64,000 nucleotides of DNA, from positions 1 to 64,000 of the forward strand of contig CAXXHH010000003.1 of the NCBI GenBank assembly GCA_963663005.2, in the 5' to 3' direction. The position numbers were made by a program, and so were the translations under genes. Positions within the stretch are counted from its first letter, which is position 1. The number at the start of each line of letters is the position of its first letter. The notes beneath the pieces are model-generated. The model was not told the DNA's origin. It ran no database searches and was given only the letters and a program-made list of their open reading frames with translations. The DNA is from CAINVV01 sp963663005 (GTDB lineage Bacteria; Bacteroidota; Bacteroidia; Bacteroidales; Prolixibacteraceae). Below, piece by piece: positions 1 to 9,743 of this stretch.

Positions 1-235
1 TGTGCTAATTGAACTACCTTCAATCATGATTAATCCATATCCTGCAGGTCTGCTTCCAAATATCGATTTGGCTATTATGATCTGCCGTTCAAACAGGGTT
101 TGGTCTGAAGCAGATCAGGGCGCATTAGATAGGTTTATTAAATTCACTGATAATAAGGCCTATATAATTTTAAACGGAGTAGAGCGCGATGTGATTGATT
201 CGGTTTTGGGCGATTATTCAAAAAAACTCGGGTGA
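1..235 (+). CDS. C-terminal end of a Wzc/GumC-type polysaccharide chain-length protein (partial)
   Basis: Only the last 77 or so residues are in the window; the start lies to the left. The visible part carries the sequence LPNIDLAIMICRSNRVW and ends LNGVERDVIDSVLGDYSKKLG. That style is familiar from the end of Bacteroidota Wzc/GumC proteins, which are inner-membrane co-polymerases fused to a BY-kinase-like ATPase domain and control polysaccharide chain length and export. No Walker motif falls inside the fragment, so kinase activity cannot be judged. The next genes (flippase, O-antigen ligase-like, glycosyltransferases) fit a Wzx/Wzy-type pathway. The family assignment rests on a short segment and on context. 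Confidence 0.6.
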   Translation, partial: VLIELPSIMINPYPAGLLPNIDLAIMICRSNRVWSEADQGALDRFIKFTDNKAYIILNGVERDVIDSVLGDYSKKLG

Positions 236-306
236 TTAGAAATCTGGAGACGGAATATTTCAAACGGTTAAGTTGAAAATGCAATCCAAGTTTAAAATAA
301 CTATTC

Positions 307-1679
307 TTGAAAAATATATTAAAAAAACTTGTTTACGAGGACAATTTTCTTTCCCTTGCAGGTAATCTCACTATATCATTCTTTGGATTTGCAGGTTTTG
401 CCCTTTTGACGCGGAGTTACCCAATGGAGGAATTTGGTAAATGGGTTTTGTTTATTGCATCCTTTGCTTTCATTGAGATGTTCAGATTAGGGTATCACAA
501 ATACCGCAATTGTTCGATACTTATCAGGAGTCACGCAAGAGGAAAGGATTAAATTTATTGGGTCTAATGCCTTGATAGGACTTGTAGCAACCATTGCCAT
601 TGGAATAGTACTTGTCATCTGTTATCTTGGTATTTTCGACACCTATAAAGAATGCCGGCTACGATCTGTTTTTTATTTGGTATCCTCTCCTGGCATTAGT
701 AAATTTGCCGATGAATACTGCTGTTGTAATCATGCAGGCAGATCAGAAATTTGGTAGAATTTTTTTTGTACGACTTCTTGAAAGCGGCTCCTTCTTCCTG
801 TTGTTAATAATCAATTTTCTCTTCTTAAAATTGACTTTGGTACAATTGGTTTGTGCCATGATCATCATTAATTTTCTGGTATCAGGGGTCTGTATGTATA
901 AAGGCTGGGACGGCATGCGATTTATTCCAAAAGCAACCAAAGAATCTAACAAGACATTGCTGGACTTTGGGAAATTTACGACCTTCACTTTAATTGGAAC
1001 CAACTTACTCAGAAGTACAGATACATTCATTATAAGCTTTAGTCCGTTGGGTACCGCAGCCGTTGCTTTATACAGCATTCCAATGAAATTAACAGAGCTC
1101 CAGCAAATACCACTTCGTAGTTTTGCGGCAACGGCCTTCCCAAAAATGTCCAAAGCGAGCATTAATCACAAAGTACAGGAAGTAAAGGAACTTTTCTATA
1201 CCTATTCTGGTGCGATGAGTTACCTTTTTGTATTCATTAGTATTTTCGTATTCATTTTCGCCGATCTCTTTGTATTAATCTTAGGAGGGAAACAATATTT
1301 AGGAACGGATCCGGTTACAGGCTTTAATGCCACAACAATTGTCAGAATCTTTACAATTTACGGACTGCTTCTTCCGATTGACAGAATGACCGGTGTAGGT
1401 CTGGATAGTGTAAACCGACCAAACAAAAACTTCATCAAAGTTTTGTACATGGTTATAATCAACCTGATAGGTGATCTCATTGCTATCTTTATTTTCAAAT
1501 CACTGACGTTGGTAGCGGTCGCAACTATCCTATTTACTTCTATTGGAATATGGGTGGGTTTCTATTTCCTAAACAAAGAATTGAAATTGGAATTTTTTCA
1601 GATTTTTAAATTTGGTATTACATTCTATCAATCGTTACTTGATAAATTCAAAAACAGGAAAAATGTTTTGAATAATTAG
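307..1679 (+). pseudogene. Wzx-like polysaccharide flippase broken by two frameshifts
   Basis: The three reading frames join into one multi-pass membrane protein of the polysaccharide flippase family (MOP superfamily), which would flip lipid-linked repeat units across the inner membrane. Frame one runs from a TTG at 307 to the motif MFRLG. Homology-like sequence (GITNTAIVRYLSGVTQEER) continues in the +1 frame from about 491, and then in a third frame from about 636 (STPIKNAGYDLFFIWY) to the stop at 1679. Both switches fit one extra base in a homopolymer: the GGG at 490-492 and the TTTT at 633-636. As written the gene cannot give a full product. Two homopolymer errors in one gene could equally be sequencing artefacts, in which case it encodes an intact flippase of about 456 residues. 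Confidence 0.75.
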
Positions 1680-1712
1680 TTTTAGATAAACTTTACCTGC
1701 AAATATAGTCAT

Positions 1713-3212
1713 ATGCTAGGCCTACAGAATCACTTCAACCGTCCAACCGGATCCAATCAACTGAAAATGCCGATCGTTTTTCTGTCATTTTTCTGTTTGC
1801 TTGTACTTTTCGGATGGTTACTGAGTGCTTTTGGCGTTTACGCGGGAATTGGATTGATGGTACTTCCGGTGGTTCTCGTTTGTCTCTATTTTTTAGTCAA
1901 ATATCCCATTTTTGGTCTCTACGCCTCAATTGGTCTGGGATTTGTGTTGCTGGGTGCAACCAGGTATATACCAAATTTACCTCTTGGACTGGCGATGGAT
2001 GGATTACTAATCCTGACTTACGTTGCCCTGTTTATTAATAAATTCAATGATAAGCTGGATTGGTCTCCTGCGAAGAAGGATATTACACTTTTGGCTTTCT
2101 TGTGGTTCGGATATTCCGTTTTTGAACTATTCAATCCTGAGGCAAGAAGTGTCTCTGCATGGATTAGCGGTGTGAGAGGTATTTCGTTTTACATGTTTCT
2201 TTTAGTTCCTCTTACCCTTCTTTTCATCGACAACCAGAAAAAATTAAACGTCATATTTTATATATGGGGAGTATTCTCCCTTTTGGTCTCTCTCAAAGGA
2301 ATTGCACAAAATGTGCTCGGTGTTGATATGTGGGAAAGAGCCTGGCTTGCGGAAGGAAATTCCTCCACGCATGTCATATGGGGGCAGCTAAGAATTTTCT
2401 CGTTTCTTAGTGACGCCGGTCAATTTGGTGCAAACCAGGCATATTCGGCAGTAATGGCAACCATAATCGCTCTACTGGAGAAAAATTGGCGTAAGAAATT
2501 ATTTTTCCTGATTGTTGCTGCTTTAGGCTTTTATGGACTGCTATTATCGGGTACCCGTGGTGCGATCACCATTCCATTCGCTGGATTTGCTGTCTATTTT
2601 ATTCTTCGTAAGAATTGGAAAATCATTATTTCCGGATTCATTCTGATCCTGGTTCTTTTCGTGTTTTTCAAATTCACATATATTGGACAGGGGAATCAGT
2701 ATATACGAAGAATGAGGACTGCCTTCAATTTAAATGATCCTTCCTTTCAGGTTCGTTTGGAAAACCAGAAAAAATTGCAGGGATATCTTGCCACGAGACC
2801 TTTCGGAGGAGGAATTGGTCATGCCGGAGTAAAAGCGCAGCGTTATTTACCAAATGCATTCTTATCAAATGTGCCAACAGACAGTTGGTACGTCCTCATT
2901 TGGGCCGAACAGGGAATAGTCGGGCTTTTGCTGCATTTATTCATATTGTTTTACATTGTTATTAAATCTTCGTATAAGATAATGTTTAAAATTCGGGATC
3001 CTATTCTGCGATTAAAAATGGCAGCTCTTACCTCTGGCATGTTTGGTGTTATGGTAGCGTCATATGGAAATGCTGTTTTAGGTACAATGCCGACGAGCAT
3101 TTTGGTCTATGTCTCGATGGCCCTGATGTTAAACTCAGAAAAATTTGATGTCCCTTTGGAAGAAAAGCCGGATGATCAAAAGGAAATTAAAATGTTACCT
3201 GGTATCATTTAA
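1713..3212 (+). CDS. O-antigen ligase/polymerase-like membrane protein (Wzy/WaaL family)
   Basis: A 499-residue protein with about ten or more hydrophobic segments. A large extracytoplasmic loop lies around residues 210-400, with the family-like segments LLSGTRGAI (about residue 280) and FGGGIGHAGVKA (about residue 370). Proteins of this family polymerise or ligate undecaprenyl-linked glycans on the periplasmic side. Placement 33 bp after the flippase and beside glycosyltransferases suggests it is the polymerase of this locus. The arginine-containing SGTRGA segment resembles the catalytic loop of Wzy/WaaL enzymes. Whether it polymerises or ligates cannot be told from sequence; a second family member lies at 34171-35454 on the other strand. 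Confidence 0.8.
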   Translation: MLGLQNHFNRPTGSNQLKMPIVFLSFFCLLVLFGWLLSAFGVYAGIGLMVLPVVLVCLYFLVKYPIFGLYASIGLGFVLLGATRYIPNLPLGLAMDGLLILTYVALFINKFNDKLDWSPAKKDITLLAFLWFGYSVFELFNPEARSVSAWISGVRGISFYMFLLVPLTLLFIDNQKKLNVIFYIWGVFSLLVSLKGIAQNVLGVDMWERAWLAEGNSSTHVIWGQLRIFSFLSDAGQFGANQAYSAVMATIIALLEKNWRKKLFFLIVAALGFYGLLLSGTRGAITIPFAGFAVYFILRKNWKIIISGFILILVLFVFFKFTYIGQGNQYIRRMRTAFNLNDPSFQVRLENQKKLQGYLATRPFGGGIGHAGVKAQRYLPNAFLSNVPTDSWYVLIWAEQGIVGLLLHLFILFYIVIKSSYKIMFKIRDPILRLKMAALTSGMFGVMVASYGNAVLGTMPTSILVYVSMALMLNSEKFDVPLEEKPDDQKEIKMLPGII

Positions 3213-3246
3213 TCCTTTGCGATGACAATTTCTAAAGAATTTAACA

Positions 3247-6200
3247 ATGACACTACAAAGAAAAATACACATACTCATTTTTGCCTGTTTAATTCTTTTT
3301 TCAGGAGTACTTTTATTTTTCAGAGAGATTCAATCCAGACAGAGTGACCTGATTGTTAACTCTGCTGAACTGAAACTACAGGAAATTGTTAAAAATTCGG
3401 TCAATTTGCAGACCTACCATCTTAAGCAAATAGTGGCTGATTACACCAACTGGGACGGAATTATTGATCATATTGATAAATACGACAAAACCTGGTCTGA
3501 CAATAGTATTGCAACAATAATCAACTCGTATAAGTTAAGTTCGCTGGTCGTATGTAACCTGGATCATAATGTTGTCTATGAATATGGTGAAACGCCTTCA
3601 GAGATACTCGGTAATTCGAACCAGCAAAACAGAATTTTCTCACAAATAGATTCTCTTGGTTTTTTTCATTTTTACCGTAAAACGGCAAAAGGAATTCTTG
3701 AAATATCGGCGGCTACAATTCATCCTACGAACGACCATAAGCGGACCACACCCAAAAGGGGATATTTCTTCATAAGCAAATTGTGGGACAAAGATTTCTT
3801 TGATGATTTGCCCTTAGCGAAAGGCAGCATGATAACAATTGCTACTGCTGACTATAAACCGACAAATTCGGCTGATAAATACGAAATTACCACCTCGCTG
3901 CCTATTTACGATTATAATCAGCGCCCCATTTATGCATTAGTAGTTCAGGAGCCCAATAAATTGCTTGAATCATATCATGAAATCAGCTTTTTCGTCATGA
4001 ATTTCCTGGCCTTCATGATTGTATTCGTACTCTCTGTTTTTTTCTTCATACTATTTTTATGGGTTAGGCGACCATTACTCATAATATCTGAGACACTCCT
4101 GAAGGGTGACACTCGGCCGTTGAAGGCTCTCAAAAAAAACAAAGATGAATTTAGCCAGATCGCCGGACTTATAATGAATTTTGACAATCAAAGGAAAGAA
4201 CTTGAATCAGAGAACCTTGAAAGAAAGATTGCACAAAAGGAATTGGCTAAAAGCAGTGAATTAATGCTGGCTCTGGCGGATGCATCCAGTCGCCTGCTAA
4301 TCGTTGATAATCTGGAGGATTCAATTAAAAACGCATTGGAATCGATCGTTGAACATGCAAATGTGGATCGAATCACCATTATGAAAAACGTTTTTGACGA
4401 TAGAAATACGATCGAACAAGTTGAAATTTTTTACGATTGGATCAGGCCGGAATACCAATCCGCTTTTGATGGTAATTCGGAAGATAAGGTTCTCAAATTG
4501 CATGTTGGTGGAAACTGGTTTTCCAGGTTTAATGAAGGTCAGATGATTAAAGGGTTGGAATCTGACGATAAATTACATCATTTGTTTTCGAACATCTTAA
4601 CCAAATCCAGTATCGTCGCACCAATCATTGATCCAATTAATCTTTCATTTTGGGGATTTGTCAGCTTCTCGGATAATTACGGCGGGCGTACCTGGAATCT
4701 TTCATATGAAAACGGGCTCACTATGCTTGCCAATAATATCGGAGTGTCAATCCGGAGATTTAACCTTAACAGCGAATTGAAGGATGCTTTGGAATTAGCC
4801 CGAAGCGCTGATAAAGCCAAATCTAATTTCCTTGCATCCATGAGTCATGAAATCCGTACTCCAATGAATGGCGTAATCGGAATGACGAGTCTGCTCTTGC
4901 AGTCAGATTTAACTCCTTCGCAGCGGGAATATGTTCAGACTATTGAGACATCCGGCGAAAGCTTATTGAACATTATCAATGAAATATTGGATTTTTCAAA
5001 AATAGAATCTGGAACTATTGTCCTGGAAAAGAGTGCATTTGACCTGCGCAAATGTATCGAAGATGTGCTGGACTTGATGGCTTCCAAGATATTCGAAAAA
5101 CGTCTTGAAATTATCTATTTCATTGATCCTGAAATAAGTGAAAGCATCTTTGGAGATGGATTCAGGCTCCGGCAGGTTCTGGTTAACTTATTGGGCAATG
5201 CCCTCAAATTTACAGAGTCTGGCGAAATATTGCTTAGGGTTAGAGTGAAGGCCCGCCTTGAAGAATCTATAAAACTTGAATTTTCGGTTAAAGATTCAGG
5301 GATCGGGATCCCATCCGAAAAACTAAAAAATCTTTTCGAACCATTTACCCAAGTCGATGCATCAACAACCCGAAAATATGGTGGTTCGGGATTGGGATTG
5401 GCGATAAGCGCCAGACTTGTTGAGCTGATGGAAGGAGAAATCTCGGTAGAGAGTCAATTAGGCGAAGGATCCACATTCTTCTTCACGATAACAACAAACT
5501 TCATTAAGGAACCGGAAAATTCGTACAATATCGTTGATAAGCTATTGTTGTACAAATCGAAAAAAGTACTCGTTGTTGATGACAATAAAACAAACCGAAG
5601 AATTTTACAACTGCAGTTAAAATGTTGGAATATTGAGACTGTCGCGGTTCCGTCCGGCCTTGAAGCGCTGGCTCTGCTCGACAAGAACTCGCGTTTTGAT
5701 GCAGCCATCCTCGATATGCAAATGCCGGAGATGGATGGTGAAACGCTTGCGCACGAGATCAGAAAGCGGCAATCGAAAGTTGATTTGCCGCTGATAATGC
5801 TTACTTCCATTGGTTTTACCATACGTAAAACCGAAATTCAGCAGTTGTTTTCATTTTACGTTAATAAACCAATCAAACACTCACGTCTGGCAGAAATTCT
5901 GGTTTCTGTATTCGATAAAGACAAAGGAGTAGAAACAAAAAATCTAGATAATGAGGTAATTATGAGTAATATATCCACTATTTATCCTTTTGAGATTCTC
6001 ATCGCCGAAGACAATTTTATCAATCAGAAATTGATTCGAAAGCTCTTTGAAGTCTTAGGCTACAAAACTGATCTTGTCGCAAACGGTTACGAAACGATTG
6101 ATGCGCTGAAGAGAAAAAAATATCATCTCATTTTTATGGACATTCAAATGCCGGAAATGGATGGTTATGAGGCTACTAAATTGATCATTGAACGGTGGGG

Positions 6201-6384
6201 TGCTAGTGCACCTGTTATTATTGCCATGACGGCAAACGCCATGCAAGGTGACAAAGAGAAGTGTTTTCAAGCTGGCATGAGCGACTATATTTCTAAGCCG
6301 TTAAGACTTCAGGATCTTACCAAATTGATCTCCAAATGGGGTGAGATGCAAAAGCATGTGTTTGATAATCATAATACCAACTGA
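3247..6384 (+). CDS. Hybrid sensor histidine kinase with CHASE4-like sensor, GAF-like, kinase and two receiver domains
   Basis: A 1045-residue hybrid kinase. A membrane segment (about residues 7-25) and a second one (about 245-275) enclose a periplasmic domain with the CHASE4-like stretch ADYTNWDGIIDHIDKYDKTW. A coiled stretch, a GAF-like region (about 340-505) and the HisKA box FLASMSHEIRTPMNG follow, with the phospho-acceptor at His534. The ATPase domain has visible N, G1 and G2 boxes (LLGNALKFTESG, DSGIGIP, GGSGLGLAI). Two receiver domains follow, with acceptor aspartates at Asp823 and Asp965 in DMQMPEMDG and DIQMPEMDG, and conserved lysines in NKPIK and SKPLR. There is no Hpt domain and no DNA-binding output, so the signal must leave through a separate Hpt protein; one is encoded at 33822-34166. 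It probably controls the surrounding polysaccharide genes, which is inference. Confidence 0.93.
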   Translation: MTLQRKIHILIFACLILFSGVLLFFREIQSRQSDLIVNSAELKLQEIVKNSVNLQTYHLKQIVADYTNWDGIIDHIDKYDKTWSDNSIATIINSYKLSSLVVCNLDHNVVYEYGETPSEILGNSNQQNRIFSQIDSLGFFHFYRKTAKGILEISAATIHPTNDHKRTTPKRGYFFISKLWDKDFFDDLPLAKGSMITIATADYKPTNSADKYEITTSLPIYDYNQRPIYALVVQEPNKLLESYHEISFFVMNFLAFMIVFVLSVFFFILFLWVRRPLLIISETLLKGDTRPLKALKKNKDEFSQIAGLIMNFDNQRKELESENLERKIAQKELAKSSELMLALADASSRLLIVDNLEDSIKNALESIVEHANVDRITIMKNVFDDRNTIEQVEIFYDWIRPEYQSAFDGNSEDKVLKLHVGGNWFSRFNEGQMIKGLESDDKLHHLFSNILTKSSIVAPIIDPINLSFWGFVSFSDNYGGRTWNLSYENGLTMLANNIGVSIRRFNLNSELKDALELARSADKAKSNFLASMSHEIRTPMNGVIGMTSLLLQSDLTPSQREYVQTIETSGESLLNIINEILDFSKIESGTIVLEKSAFDLRKCIEDVLDLMASKIFEKRLEIIYFIDPEISESIFGDGFRLRQVLVNLLGNALKFTESGEILLRVRVKARLEESIKLEFSVKDSGIGIPSEKLKNLFEPFTQVDASTTRKYGGSGLGLAISARLVELMEGEISVESQLGEGSTFFFTITTNFIKEPENSYNIVDKLLLYKSKKVLVVDDNKTNRRILQLQLKCWNIETVAVPSGLEALALLDKNSRFDAAILDMQMPEMDGETLAHEIRKRQSKVDLPLIMLTSIGFTIRKTEIQQLFSFYVNKPIKHSRLAEILVSVFDKDKGVETKNLDNEVIMSNISTIYPFEILIAEDNFINQKLIRKLFEVLGYKTDLVANGYETIDALKRKKYHLIFMDIQMPEMDGYEATKLIIERWGASAPVIIAMTANAMQGDKEKCFQAGMSDYISKPLRLQDLTKLISKWGEMQKHVFDNHNTN

Positions 6385-6402
6385 TAATTAGAAAGTATAT
6401 CT

Positions 6403-7317
6403 ATGGATTATCCTTTGGTTTCAATTATTACTGTAAACTATAATCATCCGGAAGTAACGGTAGACCTTCTAACGTCTCTGCGAAATTGTACATACCCCAA
6501 CAAAGAAGTCATTGTAGTGGATAATGCTTCCCAGGATAATCCAGCAATTATTACCACATCTTTTCCTGAGGTAATTTTCATTCAGAACGAGAAAAATCTG
6601 GGCTTTGCCGGCGGTAACAATGTTGGTGTAAGGGTTGCCAGGGGCAAATATATCCTATTCATTAACAACGACACGGAGGTATCTCCGGATTTTCTGGAGC
6701 CCTTGGTTTCCAAGTGTGAAAACGATGCATCCATTGGTGCCGTGAGTCCTAAAATCAAATTTTACTATCAACCAGACACCATACAATTCAGCGGACAGGC
6801 ACCTATCAATCCTTATACGATGAGGAGTTCCGGGTATGGATACGGTTTGGTAGACCGGGGGCAGTTTGATTATGACTCTGTTACCAACTTTGTTCATGGG
6901 GCTGCAATGCTTGTCCCGGTTTCAGTAATCAAGCAAGTTGGTATGATGACGGAAAGCTATTTTTTATATTATGAAGAACTGGATTGGGGTACTCGCATAA
7001 AAAAGGCAGGATATAAACTGTGGTACGTGCATAATTCCAACATCTTACACAAAGAATCCATTTCAACCGGAAAGTTGACGCCGTTTAAAACGTACTATAT
7101 GAATCGTTCCAGAATCCTGTATCTGAGGCGAAATTTGAATGGCTTTTCATTTCTGATTTCAATACTCTATCAGATTTTTGTTGCTATACCGAAAAATACG
7201 TTGGTTTTTGCATTCAAAAAAGACAAGGGGCATTTAAAATCTTATGCAAAAGCACTATATTGGCATCTTACGCACTTGCGATACGGTGAGATTCATACAA
7301 ATCCAACCTTAAACTAA
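6403..7317 (+). CDS. Glycosyltransferase family 2 (rhamnosyltransferase-like)
   Basis: A 304-residue GT-A-fold transferase beginning PLVSIITVNYNHPEVTVDLL. It shows the nucleotide-binding VVDNASQDN and NLGFAGGNNVGVRVARGKY segments, and the metal-binding triad region NNDTEV at about residues 89-94. This arrangement is typical of WbbL-like transferases that add rhamnose or related sugars to a lipid-linked acceptor on the cytoplasmic face. It starts 18 bp after the sensor kinase stop and is followed after 15 bp by another transferase, so the genes are probably co-transcribed. Donor and acceptor cannot be assigned. Confidence 0.88.
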   Translation: MDYPLVSIITVNYNHPEVTVDLLTSLRNCTYPNKEVIVVDNASQDNPAIITTSFPEVIFIQNEKNLGFAGGNNVGVRVARGKYILFINNDTEVSPDFLEPLVSKCENDASIGAVSPKIKFYYQPDTIQFSGQAPINPYTMRSSGYGYGLVDRGQFDYDSVTNFVHGAAMLVPVSVIKQVGMMTESYFLYYEELDWGTRIKKAGYKLWYVHNSNILHKESISTGKLTPFKTYYMNRSRILYLRRNLNGFSFLISILYQIFVAIPKNTLVFAFKKDKGHLKSYAKALYWHLTHLRYGEIHTNPTLN

Positions 7318-7332
7318 GACACTATTTTAGCT

Positions 7333-8538
7333 ATGAACTCCTACTTCCAGGTAATTTTTGACATCGTACAGATCCTGACACTATTTATATTTGGAATAGC
7401 AACCCTGTACATCTTCATTTTTGCCCTGGCCGGGTTATTTTACAGAGATCCAAAATTGGCAGTAACCCTGAATCTTAAAAAAATTGCAGTCCTTATTCCC
7501 GGGTACAAAGAGGATGATGTCATAATCGAAGTCACCAAAGAAGCATTGGCGCAGGATTACCCGCAAAATTCGTACGATGTTGTCATCATCGCTGATTCCT
7601 TTCAACCGGGAACATTGGAAAAATTAAGAAAACTTCCAATCAAATTGCTTGAGGTAAGTTTCGATAAAAGCACTAAATCAAAGGCACTTAACAAAGCAAT
7701 GGAATGGCTTGGTGACGATTATGACCTTGCTGTAATTCTGGATGCAGATAATGTTATGAGCTATGACTTCCTACATCAGATCAACAGCATTTTTGAGCAG
7801 AACTTTGTTGCTGTTCAGGGGCATCGAACTGCCAAAAACAAAAACACATCGCTTGCGATTCTTGATGCTGCAAGCGAAGAAATAAATAATCATATTTTCC
7901 GTAAAGGCCATCGCGTTTTGGGACTATCATCTGCCATCATTGGATCCGGCATGGCTTTCAGGTATGAATATTTTAAAAAATTGATGCTAACTGTGAATGC
8001 AGTTGGAGGTTTTGATAAGGAAATTGAGTTGAAAATGCTTAAAGCCGGACAAAAAATAGCCTATCTCGACCAGGCATTTGTTTACGACGAAAAAGTTCAA
8101 AAATCGGAGGTATTTAGTAATCAACGCAGAAGATGGCTTTCAGCTCAACTACACTATTTCAGTCAGGATTTTATGAGTGCAGTAAAGGATTTAATTACAA
8201 GGGGCAATATTGACTATTTTGATAAAGCCTTCCAATTTATCCAGCCGCCACGAATCTTATTGCTTGGAGCGGTTTTGCTTTTAGGGTCTGTCTTTCTGGC
8301 ATCGAATGTGCTGCTGGCAAACGGCACCACCTTTATCGCGCTTTGGATATCTGTCATCGCAGCCTGTCTGTTGGCTTTCGTATTTTCAATACCACGGACA
8401 TTTTATAACCTGCAGACCTTGCGCGCTTTGCTCTCGCTGCCAAAAGGCATGCTATTGATGCTCTTGTCTCTGTTGAAAATCAGAGGAGCCAACAAGCAGT
8501 TCATTCACACAAAGCATACGTCGCTAAAGAAAGAATAA
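7333..8538 (+). CDS. Membrane-anchored family 2 glycosyltransferase
   Basis: A 401-residue protein with an N-terminal membrane segment (about residues 12-37), a GT-A catalytic domain starting IAVLIPGYKEDDVIIE, the metal-site LDADN motif near residue 140, and a late QRRRWLSAQ motif. The last resembles the QxxRW box of processive and membrane GT2 enzymes. Two further hydrophobic segments lie near residues 310-360. This layout is common in polysaccharide-polymerising or lipid-priming GT2 proteins. Its position in a run of transferases supports assembly of the exopolysaccharide repeat. The exact linkage is unknown. Confidence 0.85.
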   Translation: MNSYFQVIFDIVQILTLFIFGIATLYIFIFALAGLFYRDPKLAVTLNLKKIAVLIPGYKEDDVIIEVTKEALAQDYPQNSYDVVIIADSFQPGTLEKLRKLPIKLLEVSFDKSTKSKALNKAMEWLGDDYDLAVILDADNVMSYDFLHQINSIFEQNFVAVQGHRTAKNKNTSLAILDAASEEINNHIFRKGHRVLGLSSAIIGSGMAFRYEYFKKLMLTVNAVGGFDKEIELKMLKAGQKIAYLDQAFVYDEKVQKSEVFSNQRRRWLSAQLHYFSQDFMSAVKDLITRGNIDYFDKAFQFIQPPRILLLGAVLLLGSVFLASNVLLANGTTFIALWISVIAACLLAFVFSIPRTFYNLQTLRALLSLPKGMLLMLLSLLKIRGANKQFIHTKHTSLKKE

Positions 8539-8568
8539 ATTTAATAGTCCATTCAATAAATTACCGTC

Positions 8569-9726
8569 ATGATAATAGGAATAGAAGGTCAAAGGCTTTT
8601 TCGGGAAAAGAAACATGGAATGGATATGGTGGCTTTGGAATTAATCCGTAACCTTCAAAAGCTTGACAGTGTAAATGAATACGTACTTTTCATTAAGCCA
8701 GATAAGGATGTATCCGCGATAACGGAAAGTGACAATTTCAGAATCGTTAAACTTCAGGGTGGATTCTACCCACTTTGGGAACAGATAGCTTTACCAAAAG
8801 CGGCCAAAGAGGCTGGATGTCAATTGCTTCACTGCACAAGCAATACTGCTCCTATATTTACTTCGATACCATTAGTCGTTACACTGCACGACATTATTTA
8901 TATGGAAAGCAGCTATTTGAAGATCTTGAGGGGATCCGGAACGTGGTATCAAAAATTTGGAAATTTATACCGTAAGCTGGTTGTTCCACGCATTGTAAAA
9001 AAGGGCAGAAAAATAATTACCGTTTCGAATTTCGAAAAAAATCGCATCAGTCAGTTTTTTGGGATGAAGAATGACGATCGACTTGCAGCCGTGTACAATG
9101 GGGTAAGTGAGCACTTTAAACCGATTACTGATCAAAAGGAATTAAAAAGGGTAAAAGATAAATACAATTTGCCTGATCATTTTTTCTTTTTCCTTGGCAA
9201 TACAGATCCAAAGAAAAATACGAAAGGAACATTACTGGCATTTTCGAACTACCTTAAAAGAACACAACAGGATACAAAATTGGTCATGCTGGATTATGAC
9301 CTAAAAGAATTGGAGAAACTTCTGGACGAAATAGGAAACAAGGATCTGTTTTCGAATATAAAATTGACTGGTTACGTTGTAAACACTGATCTTCCAGCCA
9401 TTTATAGTCAGAGCGAGGTTTTCCTTTATCCTTCGTTACGCGAAAGCTTTGGAATTCCAATGCTGGAGGCAATGGCTTGCGGCACACCCGTGATAACATC
9501 AAACACCTCCTCCATGCCAGAGGTTGCCGGTAATGCAGCTCTTTTGATTGACCCATTCAATCCGGATGAAATTACAGATGCAATGATTAAAATAAATTCG
9601 GATTTGTCTACCAGATCGGATCTGACAAAGAAGGGTTTTGAACAGTCAGCGAAATTTTCGTGGAATGCCATGGCCAAAAACGTGTTGGAAATTTATAGCG
9701 AGATTGGAAACGACCTAAAAAAATAG
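8569..9726 (+). CDS. Glycosyltransferase family 4 (GT-B fold)
   Basis: A 385-residue transferase with the two-Rossmann GT-B layout. The N-terminal half contains GIEGQRLFREKKHGMDMVAL and the acceptor-side LVVTLHDI segment. The C-terminal half has FLGNTDPKKNTKGTL and the donor-binding E-x7-E motif in RESFGIPMLEAMACGTPVI (about residues 291-309). The family transfers sugars from NDP donors with retention, on the cytoplasmic face. It lies 30 bp after the preceding GT2 and 17 bp before the next transferase. The sugar is not predictable from sequence alone. Confidence 0.9.
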   Translation: MIIGIEGQRLFREKKHGMDMVALELIRNLQKLDSVNEYVLFIKPDKDVSAITESDNFRIVKLQGGFYPLWEQIALPKAAKEAGCQLLHCTSNTAPIFTSIPLVVTLHDIIYMESSYLKILRGSGTWYQKFGNLYRKLVVPRIVKKGRKIITVSNFEKNRISQFFGMKNDDRLAAVYNGVSEHFKPITDQKELKRVKDKYNLPDHFFFFLGNTDPKKNTKGTLLAFSNYLKRTQQDTKLVMLDYDLKELEKLLDEIGNKDLFSNIKLTGYVVNTDLPAIYSQSEVFLYPSLRESFGIPMLEAMACGTPVITSNTSSMPEVAGNAALLIDPFNPDEITDAMIKINSDLSTRSDLTKKGFEQSAKFSWNAMAKNVLEIYSEIGNDLKK

Positions 9727-9743
9727 TGAAATTCTGAGAATGT

